Assembly (NCBI GenBank): GCA_015522765.1
Contig: WALR01000036.1
Location: 1 to 5,212 of the forward strand
Reading direction: 5' to 3'
Source of the DNA: Candidatus Woesearchaeota archaeon
Lineage (GTDB): Archaea > Nanobdellota > Nanobdellia > Woesearchaeales > WALR01
Length of the DNA stretch: 5,212 bases
Shown: positions 1-5,212 of the stretch, piece by piece
How the letters are laid out: every line of letters starts with the position of its first letter
Numbering within the stretch: position 1 is the first letter of the stretch
Translations under genes and position numbers: made by a program
Notes under the pieces: generated by a model
What the model was told of the DNA's origin: nothing
The model's database searches: none
The model's input: only the letters and a program-made list of their open reading frames with translations

Positions 1-944
1 AAAAGATACTCTACGAGCTGGATGTTGATGCCAGGCAGAGCCTCACCCAACTAGGTAAAAAGCTTCATGTTTCCAAGGATGTTGTTAAGTACAGGATAGA
101 GCGCATGATGAAAAAGGGAATTATCACCGGATTCTACACAGAGGTGGACGCCTACAAGACAGGGTATTTTGCGGCGAGGATGCTTCTGAGATTCTACAAT
201 ATCAACATAGAAAAAGAGAAAGAGATGATATCCGCTCTTGTAAATGACCCGAAGGTTGCCTGGGTCCATGCCGGGGAGGGAAACTGGGATTTACTTTTCG
301 GCTTCTGGGTGCAAAGCATAGCTGAGCTTTACGACTATCAGGAAATGTTCCTTGACAAATTCAGCACATACATCCAAAACAAAAAGCTGAGCATCTACCA
401 CAGGATGTACCAGTTCAAGAAGGGATACCTTGTTGGAAAAAAGCGCTCTTTGGAAATGATTAATTATATGGGCGGTGCCGGCACTGTGGTGCTTGACAGC
501 ATTGACAGAAAAATACTTGCTTTACTCATCAACAATGCAAGAACACCATTATATGAGATAGCGGGCAAACTGGGAGTTTCGTCAAAGGTTATAGCCTACA
601 GAATAAAAAGGATGGTACATAGTAAATTAATCCTCTCATTTAGGCCGATGATTGACCTTGGAAAGCTGGGCTACAGCTGGTTCAAGCTGCACCTCCATCT
701 TAAAAACATCGACAGCAAAAAGAGGAAGGCGCTGTTCAGTTATGTCGCCTCCCTGCCAAATGTTGTCTACATTGACGAGATGATAGGCGGCTATGACTTT
801 GAGTGCGACATAGACCTTAGAAGCCACAGGGAGCTTCGTTCCTTTATTGAAAAAGTCAGAATACGATTCTCAGACATCATCAGAGACTTTGAGACAATGG
901 ACTTCTACAAGGCCTACAAGACGCTGGTTTGGTTCCCCCCATAA
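1..944 (+). CDS. Lrp/AsnC-like transcriptional regulator with two HTH-plus-ligand-domain halves, 5'-truncated by the window edge
   Basis: The reading frame is open from nt 3 to the TAA at 942-944 (313 visible residues) and its start lies to the left of the window. The ATG at 105 is not the start, because the codons before it already encode most of a winged helix-turn-helix: KILYELDVDARQ, then VSKDVVKYRIERM. Visible layout: HTH 1 at about residues 1-45, a RAM-like alpha/beta domain at about 54-136, HTH 2 at about 164-214 (LDSIDRKILALL, VSSKVIAYRIKRM) and a second RAM-like domain at about 224-305. The halves align (VVKYRIERM with VIAYRIKRM; VAWVHAGEGNWDLLFG with VVYIDEMIGGYDFECD), so the protein is an internal duplication of the usual ~150-residue Lrp/AsnC unit. 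Family members bind DNA and often sense amino acids or other small ligands; the target and ligand here are unknown. Probably only some 10-20 N-terminal residues are missing. The neighbouring asnS has its own promoter, so co-transcription is not required. Confidence 0.85.
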   Translation, partial: KILYELDVDARQSLTQLGKKLHVSKDVVKYRIERMMKKGIITGFYTEVDAYKTGYFAARMLLRFYNINIEKEKEMISALVNDPKVAWVHAGEGNWDLLFGFWVQSIAELYDYQEMFLDKFSTYIQNKKLSIYHRMYQFKKGYLVGKKRSLEMINYMGGAGTVVLDSIDRKILALLINNARTPLYEIAGKLGVSSKVIAYRIKRMVHSKLILSFRPMIDLGKLGYSWFKLHLHLKNIDSKKRKALFSYVASLPNVVYIDEMIGGYDFECDIDLRSHRELRSFIEKVRIRFSDIIRDFETMDFYKAYKTLVWFPP

Positions 945-960
945 GAATTTAGCTATGCGC

Positions 961-1001
961 AACCTCAAAATTTATAAAGAAAAGCCCCGCAACGAATAGG
1001 A
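961..1001 (+). promoter_or_regulatory. Archaeal promoter of asnS (TATA box TTTATAAA)
   Basis: An 8-nt TATA box, TTTATAAA, lies at 971-978, preceded by an A-rich stretch (CTCAAAA, 964-970) that could act as a TFB recognition element. Archaeal transcription usually starts about 25-27 nt downstream of the box centre, here near 1000, which would leave a leader of about 29 nt containing the Shine-Dalgarno site. This is the only clear TATA box in the 85-nt gap after the regulator gene. No hairpin with a T-run that would terminate the regulator transcript was seen in the gap. Confidence 0.7.
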
Positions 1002-1015
1002 AGTAAAGAGACTTT

Positions 1016-1024
1016 AGGAGGGAG
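1016..1024 (+). promoter_or_regulatory. Strong Shine-Dalgarno site of asnS
   Basis: AGGAGGGAG at 1016-1024 contains the GGAGG complement of the 16S rRNA 3' end and ends a few bases before the ATG at 1030. It supports that ATG over the in-frame GTG directly after it at 1033. It contrasts with the two genes around 3102-3152, which show no such site. Confidence 0.8.
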
Positions 1025-1029
1025 CTGTT

Positions 1030-2346
1030 ATGGTGAACAAAGAAGAATATCCCCTTTTAACCGTTGAGGAGGCGGTGAAGAAGGGGGAGGGAAAAGCATC
1101 ACTTAGAGGATGGGTCTACAGGAAGCGCGGGAGCAATAAACTCCGCTTCATAGTACTGAGGGACTCGACAGGGATAATCCAGCTTGTAGTCATAAACTCC
1201 AGTGTTGAGGACAGAGTGTGGGATACAGCAGAGAAGCTAGGCATAGAGGCAAGCATTATCGCGAGGGGCGCGCTGAGAAAAGAGGAGAAAGCGCCCACAG
1301 GCGTAGAGCTGAATGTTGAGGACATTACACTTGTCGGAAGCTCAGAGAACTGGCCAATAACAAAGTCCCATATCAAAAGCAGGGAGTTCCTAGACGACCA
1401 CCGCCACCTCTGGCTTAGATCAAGGAAGATGTCGTCAATAATGAAGGTGAGGAGCACAGTATTCCGGGCGATAAGGGAGTTCTTCAACAGGGACAATTAT
1501 GAGGAGATGCCCCCGCCGATATTCTCCCCGAATGCATGCGAGGGAGGGGCGACGCTCTTCGAGGTAAAGTACTTTGACAAAAAGGTCTACCTGACGCAGA
1601 GCTGGCAGCTCTATGGTGAGGCGGCGATATTCGCACTCGAAAAGCTTTACTGCATAAGCCCCTGCTTCAGGGCAGAGCGTTCAAAAACATCGAGGCACCT
1701 TGCAGAGTTCTGGATGGCAGAGGTAGAAACCGCATGGATGAGGTTTGAGGGGCTGCTTAAGCAGGCAGAGGAGCTTGTCTTATTCATCGTTAAGGAGGTT
1801 CTTAGAAAGAACACGAAGGAGCTGGAAATTCTTGGGAGGGACATATCAAAGCTCAGGAAGGTTGACGCACCCTTCAAAAAAATCACCTACAGTGAAGCCC
1901 TAAAGATTCTTAAGGAGAAGGATGGGGTTGAGGTGCATTGGGGCAAAGACCTGCGAACAGTAGAGGAGGACCTCCTCACGAGGCACTTTGACAAGCCTGT
2001 GATTGTGACAAACTATCCCAAGGAGATAATGGCCTTTTACAAGCCAAGGGACCCTGAGAATCCTGACACAGCGCTCTGCTTCGACATGCTCGCCCCGGAG
2101 GGCTACGGCGAGATAATAGGCGGAAGCGAGAGGGACACGGACATTGAGGAGTTAAAAAAGGGCCTGGAAAGAGAGGGGGAAAACCCGGCCAACTATGAGT
2201 GGTACCTCGACACGAGGCGCTACGGGAGCGTCCCCCACTCAGGGTTCGGCCTTGGAGTGGAGAGGGTAGTTGCCTGGCTCTGCGGGCTTGACACAATAAG
2301 GGATGCGATACCCTTCCCACGAACAATGAGAAGGTGGAGGCCCTAA
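1030..2346 (+). CDS. asnS: Asparaginyl-tRNA synthetase (AsnRS, class IIb)
   Basis: This cytoplasmic enzyme activates asparagine with ATP and charges tRNA-Asn. The 438 residues match the usual length of archaeal AsnRS. An N-terminal OB-fold anticodon-binding domain (about 24-103, with LRGWVYRKR and FIVLRDSTGIIQ) is followed by the class II catalytic core. Motif 1 lies at about 143-163, motif 2 at 213-233 (FRAER...SRHLAEFWMAEVE) and motif 3 at 405-430 (GFGLGVERVVAWLCG, then the terminal IPFPR). ATLFEVKYFDKKVYLTQSWQ (174-193) and the IIGGSERD segment (362-369) fit AsnRS better than AspRS, whose equivalent region usually reads like GGAELF...LAQSPQLY. Presence of AsnRS implies direct charging of tRNA-Asn, which many archaea replace with the amidotransferase route. 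The start is set by the strong Shine-Dalgarno site. The TAA overlaps the TatD stop codon on the other strand. Confidence 0.95.
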   Translation: MVNKEEYPLLTVEEAVKKGEGKASLRGWVYRKRGSNKLRFIVLRDSTGIIQLVVINSSVEDRVWDTAEKLGIEASIIARGALRKEEKAPTGVELNVEDITLVGSSENWPITKSHIKSREFLDDHRHLWLRSRKMSSIMKVRSTVFRAIREFFNRDNYEEMPPPIFSPNACEGGATLFEVKYFDKKVYLTQSWQLYGEAAIFALEKLYCISPCFRAERSKTSRHLAEFWMAEVETAWMRFEGLLKQAEELVLFIVKEVLRKNTKELEILGRDISKLRKVDAPFKKITYSEALKILKEKDGVEVHWGKDLRTVEEDLLTRHFDKPVIVTNYPKEIMAFYKPRDPENPDTALCFDMLAPEGYGEIIGGSERDTDIEELKKGLEREGENPANYEWYLDTRRYGSVPHSGFGLGVERVVAWLCGLDTIRDAIPFPRTMRRWRP

Positions 2347-3101
2347 CCCCCAAAGCACCTCTGGTAGTTCATGAATATGTTATTTGCCGCTTCCTCCTCT
2401 GTTAATCCCTTTATTCTGGCAATCTCCCTAACAGAATAATAAACATTTGAGGGCTCGTTGCGCTCTCCGCTTACATTTGACAGATAGGGCGAGTCCGTCT
2501 CTGTAAGGAGCTGGTTTAACGGGACATTCCTCACAAGCGCCTGCATCTGGGTGTTCCTGACAACATTCGGCGGGACAGAGAAAAAGAATCCTAATGCAAC
2601 ACCTCTCTCTACAAGGGACATCCTGCCAGAGAAGGAGTGGAGGACGACACAGACACCTGCTTTTGACAGCATGGCTATAGAGTCCTCCTCTGCCTTTCTT
2701 GAATGCACGATAAGAGGCTTTTTGTGCTTCCCCGCAACATTTATTACTGCGCTGAAAACCTCCCTCTCAAGTGCCCTCTCCTTGTCACCTTTAACCCAGT
2801 GGTAGTCAAGGCCGACCTCGCCAACCGCAACAGCCTTTTCTATGTTTTCTTCTATAAGCCTGATTACTTCCCCTGCCTTCTCCCTGCCCATCTCAACAGC
2901 ATCAACAGGATACAAGCCCAGAGAGGCAAGCACAGAGCCGTGCCCCGACGACAGCTCAATTGCCCCCCTGTTGCTCTCGATTGAGAGCCCATTCTCTATT
3001 ATCCTCTTTACACCCCTCTCCTCCGCTCTTCTTATAACCTCTTCCCTGTCATCGTCAAACTGAGAAGACAGCAGATGGGCGTGAACATCAACAAGCAGCA
3101 T
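2343..3101 (-). CDS. TatD-family metal-dependent hydrolase (probable deoxyribonuclease)
   Basis: The 252-residue product has the length and full motif set of the TatD family, TIM-barrel metallohydrolases of the amidohydrolase superfamily. Expected metal ligands are all present: DVHAH (H7, H9), GEVGLDYHW (E95), VHSRKAEED (H133), LHSFSG (H155) and TETDSPYL (D203), followed by the family's RNEPSNV segment at 214-220. Studied members act as Mg-dependent 3'-5' DNA exonucleases and some remove D-amino acids from tRNA, so the exact substrate here is open. The open frame extends 47 codons upstream to 3242, but that stretch would overlap the divergent HAM1-type gene and precede the canonical N-terminal strand, so the start at 3101 (MLLVDVHAH) is chosen. 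No Shine-Dalgarno site precedes it, and the mRNA is probably leaderless. Its TAG overlaps the asnS TAA in the shared tetranucleotide CTAA. Confidence 0.92.
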   Translation of the reverse strand: MLLVDVHAHLLSSQFDDDREEVIRRAEERGVKRIIENGLSIESNRGAIELSSGHGSVLASLGLYPVDAVEMGREKAGEVIRLIEENIEKAVAVGEVGLDYHWVKGDKERALEREVFSAVINVAGKHKKPLIVHSRKAEEDSIAMLSKAGVCVVLHSFSGRMSLVERGVALGFFFSVPPNVVRNTQMQALVRNVPLNQLLTETDSPYLSNVSGERNEPSNVYYSVREIARIKGLTEEEAANNIFMNYQRCFGG

Positions 3102-3114
3102 AATCCAAGTAATA

Positions 3115-3139
3115 GCTAAAGATTTAAAAACATTTTTGA
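3115..3139. promoter_or_regulatory. Shared divergent promoter core (near-symmetric TATA element) for the TatD and HAM1-type genes
   Basis: GATTTAAAAA at 3121-3130 holds a TATA-like core with the palindrome TTTAAA at 3123-3128. Its centre is about 26-27 nt before the HAM1-type ATG at 3153 and about 25 nt before the TatD ATG that begins at 3101 on the other strand. That is the usual archaeal TATA-to-start distance, so transcription would begin at or next to the start codon in both directions. A-rich flanks on each side (CTAAAGA on the left; TCAAAAATG read on the minus strand on the right) could serve as oriented TFB elements. A second weaker candidate for TatD is GTATAATC on the minus strand (3138-3145), which would give a leader of about 16 nt. 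Confidence 0.6.
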
Positions 3140-3152
3140 TTATACACAGGGC

Positions 3153-3707
3153 ATGGCCAAAACAATTAATCTTGTGACGCACAACCTGAACAAGGTGAAG
3201 GAATTCAGGAGAATCCTTGAGCCGGAGATAAAGGTTAATCATCTGGACAGGAGCTACCCCGAGCTGAGGGAGGAATCAACAGAGGAGATAGCAAGAAGCT
3301 CTGCTAGGCGTCTTTCCAAGGAGTTCAATATTCCTGTTGTTGTCGAGGACTCAGGCTTTTTTATAGAGGCGTTCTCAGGATTCCCGGGGATATGCACAGC
3401 ATTCGTGCACAGGCACATAGGCATTAAAGGGATACTCAGGCTTATGGAGGGTGTGAAGGAGAGGGGGTGCAGCTACATAAGCGTCATTGCCTACTGCGAG
3501 CCTGGAGGAGAGCCGGTCTCTTTCAGGGGCGTTGAGAAAGGAGAAGTAGCGGAAGAGGCAAGGGGCAGTGGCGGGTGGGGCCAGGACCCAATATTCATTC
3601 CTGAAGGGAAGGACAAGACATACGGCCAGCTAAGAGAGAAAGAGGAACTCCCAAATGCATTCAGATATGAGGCAATAAAGAAGCTGAAGAGGTTCCTCCT
3701 TGAGTAG
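3153..3707 (+). CDS. HAM1/RdgB-type XTP/dITP (non-canonical purine NTP) pyrophosphatase, with altered base-pocket residues
   Basis: The family hydrolyses dITP, ITP and XTP to the monophosphate and pyrophosphate, keeping deaminated purines out of DNA and RNA. The 184 residues match the family length. Visible family motifs are the N-terminal THNLNKVKEF (T9, N11, K14, E17) for phosphate binding, the metal-site VEDSGFFIEAFSGFPG (E65, D66), IGIKGILRLMEG (89-100), FRGVEKGEV (124-132), DPIFIPEG (145-152) and KTY (155-157). Several base-pocket positions differ from the family: GWGQDP at 141-146 where FGYDP or FGWDP is usual, AFR at 169-171 in place of SHR, ICTAF at 80-84 in place of a VYS-type segment, and GQL at 158-160 in place of AEM. 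The fold and phosphate chemistry seem intact, while base preference may have changed. The only AGGG before the ATG is one base away, too close for a Shine-Dalgarno site, so translation is probably leaderless. Confidence 0.88.
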   Translation: MAKTINLVTHNLNKVKEFRRILEPEIKVNHLDRSYPELREESTEEIARSSARRLSKEFNIPVVVEDSGFFIEAFSGFPGICTAFVHRHIGIKGILRLMEGVKERGCSYISVIAYCEPGGEPVSFRGVEKGEVAEEARGSGGWGQDPIFIPEGKDKTYGQLREKEELPNAFRYEAIKKLKRFLLE

Positions 3708-3720
3708 CTTAGGTTTACCT
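3708..3720. other. 13-nt convergent gap between the HAM1-type and Mre11-like genes, with a small palindrome
   Basis: The stop codons of the two convergent genes are separated by 13 nt. The gap contains AGGTTTACCT (3711-3720), two 4-nt arms around a TT loop. This is too small to call a terminator, and there is no T-run in the gap on either strand, so the transcripts probably run into each other's 3' ends. Confidence 0.4.
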
Positions 3721-4938
3721 CTATTTATCATTCACCCCCAGAACGCCCATCCCCTCCTCGGCAATCTTATCCTCGAAATCCTGCTTTTTGACATCGCCCT
3801 TCTCTTCAGAGAGCACACCCATGAGAGCCATAAACAACGAGCGCTCCTTCTCCCTGTCAACCCCTTCAACCTTAACAGTTCCGAGGTGCTCAGAGACAAT
3901 CTTCTCCTCTATCTCGCGGGGGCTTAACCGCTCAACCTTCACCTCCTTAAACTCCCTGCTCACAAATGCTGAAGTGTTCCTAAGGACAATATAAGCGCCC
4001 TTTCTCTCCGCCTCCTCGCTTATCTCCCTGAAGTTAATGTCCGAGGGGCTGCCGCCTGACAGCGCCCCCTTCACCCTTATAGTGGCTATCGCATCCCTCA
4101 AGTCAAGTGAGTTTATCATTTCCTTAAGCTCCCTCTCAACCCAGGAGCTGCTCATGCCTTCGCAATTAATTGTCAGTGTTTCAACCCTCTTTATCCTTAT
4201 AGGAACCCTCTCAAGCCTGCCGTTGTCAAATATGAAGAAGCCCCCCTCCTTGAGCCTCTCGACCTCCTCAAAGTTATTTGGGAACAAGGGCCCGGGATAG
4301 ACAAACGGCCCGTATCCCTCAATCCTCTCTGACTTAACAATGTGGATGTGGCCGCCTGCGTAGTAGTTAAACCCTTTTGGGAATGAGGAAACGGGAACTG
4401 CACCCATCTTTGAGAATGCGCTTGGCATAAGCTCAATAACCCCTGCATGAAAAACAAAAATCTTAAAGCCATCCTCCCTAACAAGGGAGTCATAGTCAAG
4501 ACGCTCGTAGTACTCCCTGTCAAGGCTGTTCCTCCTGCCGAGTATGCCCGTCAGGAGAGCCCCGCTTTTTTCGTCTCTCGTGAAACTGAGCCTCAGCTTT
4601 CCCTCTGATGACTCGCCCTTTGCAACATTCACAAGGAGGTTCGCCTCCTCAAGGACATTAATCATGCTCCTCCCGCTGGGAGAAAAATCGTGGCTCCCTG
4701 GAATAACATAAACAGGAATCCCCTCTTTCTTAAGCCTCTCAAGATTTCTGACACTCATCCTTAAACTCTCTATATCAGGGATAGAGGTGTCAAAGAGGTC
4801 GCCCGCGATAACCACAAAGTCAAGCCGTCTCCTTATAATCTCATCAATCGCGAAGCTGAGGGACTCCTTGCTAAGCCTCTTCATTCTTTCGTCCCTCCAC
4901 CCACCTATGTGGGAATCCGCAATATGGGCAAATCTCAT
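3721..4938 (-). CDS. Mre11/SbcD-family DNA repair nuclease (metallophosphoesterase)
   Basis: Archaeal Mre11 partners with the ATPase Rad50 to trim DNA double-strand break ends using two Mn ions. This 405-residue protein begins with the calcineurin-like phosphoesterase motifs in order: ADSHIGG (D8, H10), AGDLFDT (D47), PGSHDFSPSG (H83), VFHAGV (H164) and GGHIHIV (H197, H199). The spacing matches that known for archaeal Mre11. One metal-site residue differs: the usual GNHD asparagine is Ser82. YPGPLFPNNFEE (214-225) fits the end of the nuclease domain. Residues from about 245 form a capping-like alpha/beta region, and a charged tail (about 338-405, REIEEKIVSEHLG and a terminal helix) is where Rad50 binding would be expected. 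The ATG overlaps the stop of the upstream membrane-protein gene (ATGA), so translation is probably coupled. No rad50, herA or nurA lies in the window. It could instead be an Mre11-like exonuclease without Rad50. Confidence 0.88.
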   Translation of the reverse strand: MRFAHIADSHIGGWRDERMKRLSKESLSFAIDEIIRRRLDFVVIAGDLFDTSIPDIESLRMSVRNLERLKKEGIPVYVIPGSHDFSPSGRSMINVLEEANLLVNVAKGESSEGKLRLSFTRDEKSGALLTGILGRRNSLDREYYERLDYDSLVREDGFKIFVFHAGVIELMPSAFSKMGAVPVSSFPKGFNYYAGGHIHIVKSERIEGYGPFVYPGPLFPNNFEEVERLKEGGFFIFDNGRLERVPIRIKRVETLTINCEGMSSSWVERELKEMINSLDLRDAIATIRVKGALSGGSPSDINFREISEEAERKGAYIVLRNTSAFVSREFKEVKVERLSPREIEEKIVSEHLGTVKVEGVDREKERSLFMALMGVLSEEKGDVKKQDFEDKIAEEGMGVLGVNDK

Positions 4939-5212
4939 CTTACCACCCGCATCCTTTTGTACTGCCTGTTCATCCCCAAAATCATTGGCGTGAGCATTAT
5001 AAGAGCCGCAGCAGAGAAGGAGGTAATCGCCCCATATATAAAAACACTTGCAGGCGAGATGTACTGCCAGAGCAAGCCGCCTATCATGCTTGCAGCGAGA
5101 ACCCCTGTGCCCTTAACAGCGAGGAACACCCCAAATGAGGTGCCGGTCATCCTGCCAGAAAGACTGCTCATAGACGCCCTCAGGTTTCCGTCTATCATCG
5201 CAGTTACAACCC
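4935..5212 (-). CDS. C-terminal end of a probable major facilitator superfamily (MFS) membrane protein, truncated at the window edge
   Basis: Only the last 91 residues are visible; the frame remains open to the right edge, so the ATG at 5198 is internal. A loop (AMIDGNLRASMSSLSGR, residues 4-20) is followed by two hydrophobic helices: about 27-48 (FGVFLAVKGTGVLAASMIGG and on) and about 54-77 (ASVFIYGAITSFSAAALIML), then a short basic tail, NRQYKRMRVVR. Gly-rich helix packing and the polar loop before the penultimate helix fit helices 11 and 12 of an MFS transporter, with the basic tail on the cytoplasmic side. Substrate cannot be judged from this part. It overlaps the Mre11-like gene by 4 nt (ATGA), so the two are probably on one transcript whose promoter lies outside the window. 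A non-MFS polytopic membrane protein is possible. Confidence 0.65.
   Translation of the reverse strand, partial: VVTAMIDGNLRASMSSLSGRMTGTSFGVFLAVKGTGVLAASMIGGLLWQYISPASVFIYGAITSFSAAALIMLTPMILGMNRQYKRMRVVR
4942..4947 (-). promoter_or_regulatory. Weak Shine-Dalgarno-like site at the start of the Mre11-like gene, inside the upstream gene
   Basis: On the minus strand GGTGGT lies 3 nt before the ATG of the Mre11-like gene, inside the last codons of the membrane-protein gene. It partly matches the GGUGAU end of the archaeal Shine-Dalgarno consensus. With the ATGA overlap it supports coupled re-initiation by ribosomes that finish the upstream gene. Confidence 0.4.

Noticed and set aside
105..944. 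A complete 279-residue regulator starting at the ATG at 105
   Set aside because: The same frame is open back to the window edge and encodes the rest of a helix-turn-helix, so the ATG is internal to a truncated gene.
1116..1496. A 126-codon open frame antisense to the 5' part of asnS
   Set aside because: Low-complexity Ser/Leu-rich translation opposite conserved asnS sequence; no family signal and no start signal.
1976..2353. A 125-codon open frame antisense to the end of asnS
   Set aside because: It is rich in Arg, Ser and Pro with no recognisable motif, and lies opposite the strongly conserved motif 3 region of asnS; a shadow frame.
2551..3063. Three overlapping plus-strand open frames inside the TatD gene
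   Set aside because: They lie opposite TatD metal-ligand motifs, have no recognisable domain and no promoter.
3138..3147. GATTATACAC as the TATA box of the HAM1-type gene
   Set aside because: It lies only about 10 nt before the ATG, too close for an archaeal TATA box to direct a start at or before that codon.
3102..3242. A 47-codon N-terminal extension of the TatD gene
   Set aside because: It would run through the divergent promoter and the first codons of the HAM1-type gene, has no family similarity, and precedes the canonical MLLVDVHAH start.
3708..3720. The AGGTTTACCT palindrome as a bidirectional terminator
   Set aside because: Arms are only 4 nt with a 2-nt loop and no T-run follows on either strand; chance is a sufficient explanation.
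4197..4523. A 108-codon minus-strand frame inside the Mre11-like gene
   Set aside because: It is an out-of-frame reading of the Mre11-like coding sequence, which has intact motifs in its own frame.

Overview
The window looks archaeal. It carries an archaeal-type asparaginyl-tRNA synthetase, an Mre11-like nuclease, an Lrp/AsnC-type regulator with two DNA-binding halves, and TATA boxes at the spacing expected for archaeal promoters, two of which would give leaderless mRNAs. Codon use leans on AGG/AGA for arginine and ATA for isoleucine. About 97% of the window is coding: only about 149 nt in three gaps lie outside genes. The compactness and the duplicated Lrp-like protein would fit a small-genome (DPANN-like) archaeon, but that placement is inference. 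No rRNA, tRNA, CRISPR, insertion sequence or long repeat was seen.

Layout, left to right: (1) a 5'-truncated tandem Lrp/AsnC-like regulator on + (to 944); (2) an 85-nt gap with a clear TATA box and a strong Shine-Dalgarno site; (3) asnS on + (1030-2346); (4) a TatD-family metal-dependent hydrolase on - (2343-3101), whose stop codon overlaps that of asnS; (5) a 51-nt divergent spacer with one near-symmetric TATA element that could serve both flanking genes; (6) a HAM1/RdgB-type non-canonical NTP pyrophosphatase on + (3153-3707); (7) a 13-nt convergent gap; (8) an Mre11/SbcD-family nuclease on - (3721-4938), started by an ATGA overlap with (9) the 3' end of a probable MFS-type membrane protein on - (4935 to beyond the right edge).

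Functionally this is mostly housekeeping: tRNA charging, nucleotide-pool sanitation, DNA end processing and a TatD nuclease. The three nucleic-acid or nucleotide maintenance genes sit together but on different transcripts, so a joint role is only suggested. I do not see a convincing undescribed system. The points most worth a second look are the altered base-pocket residues of the HAM1-type enzyme, the shared TATA element between two apparently leaderless genes, the Asn-to-Ser change in a metal-site motif of the Mre11-like protein, and the duplicated architecture of the regulator.
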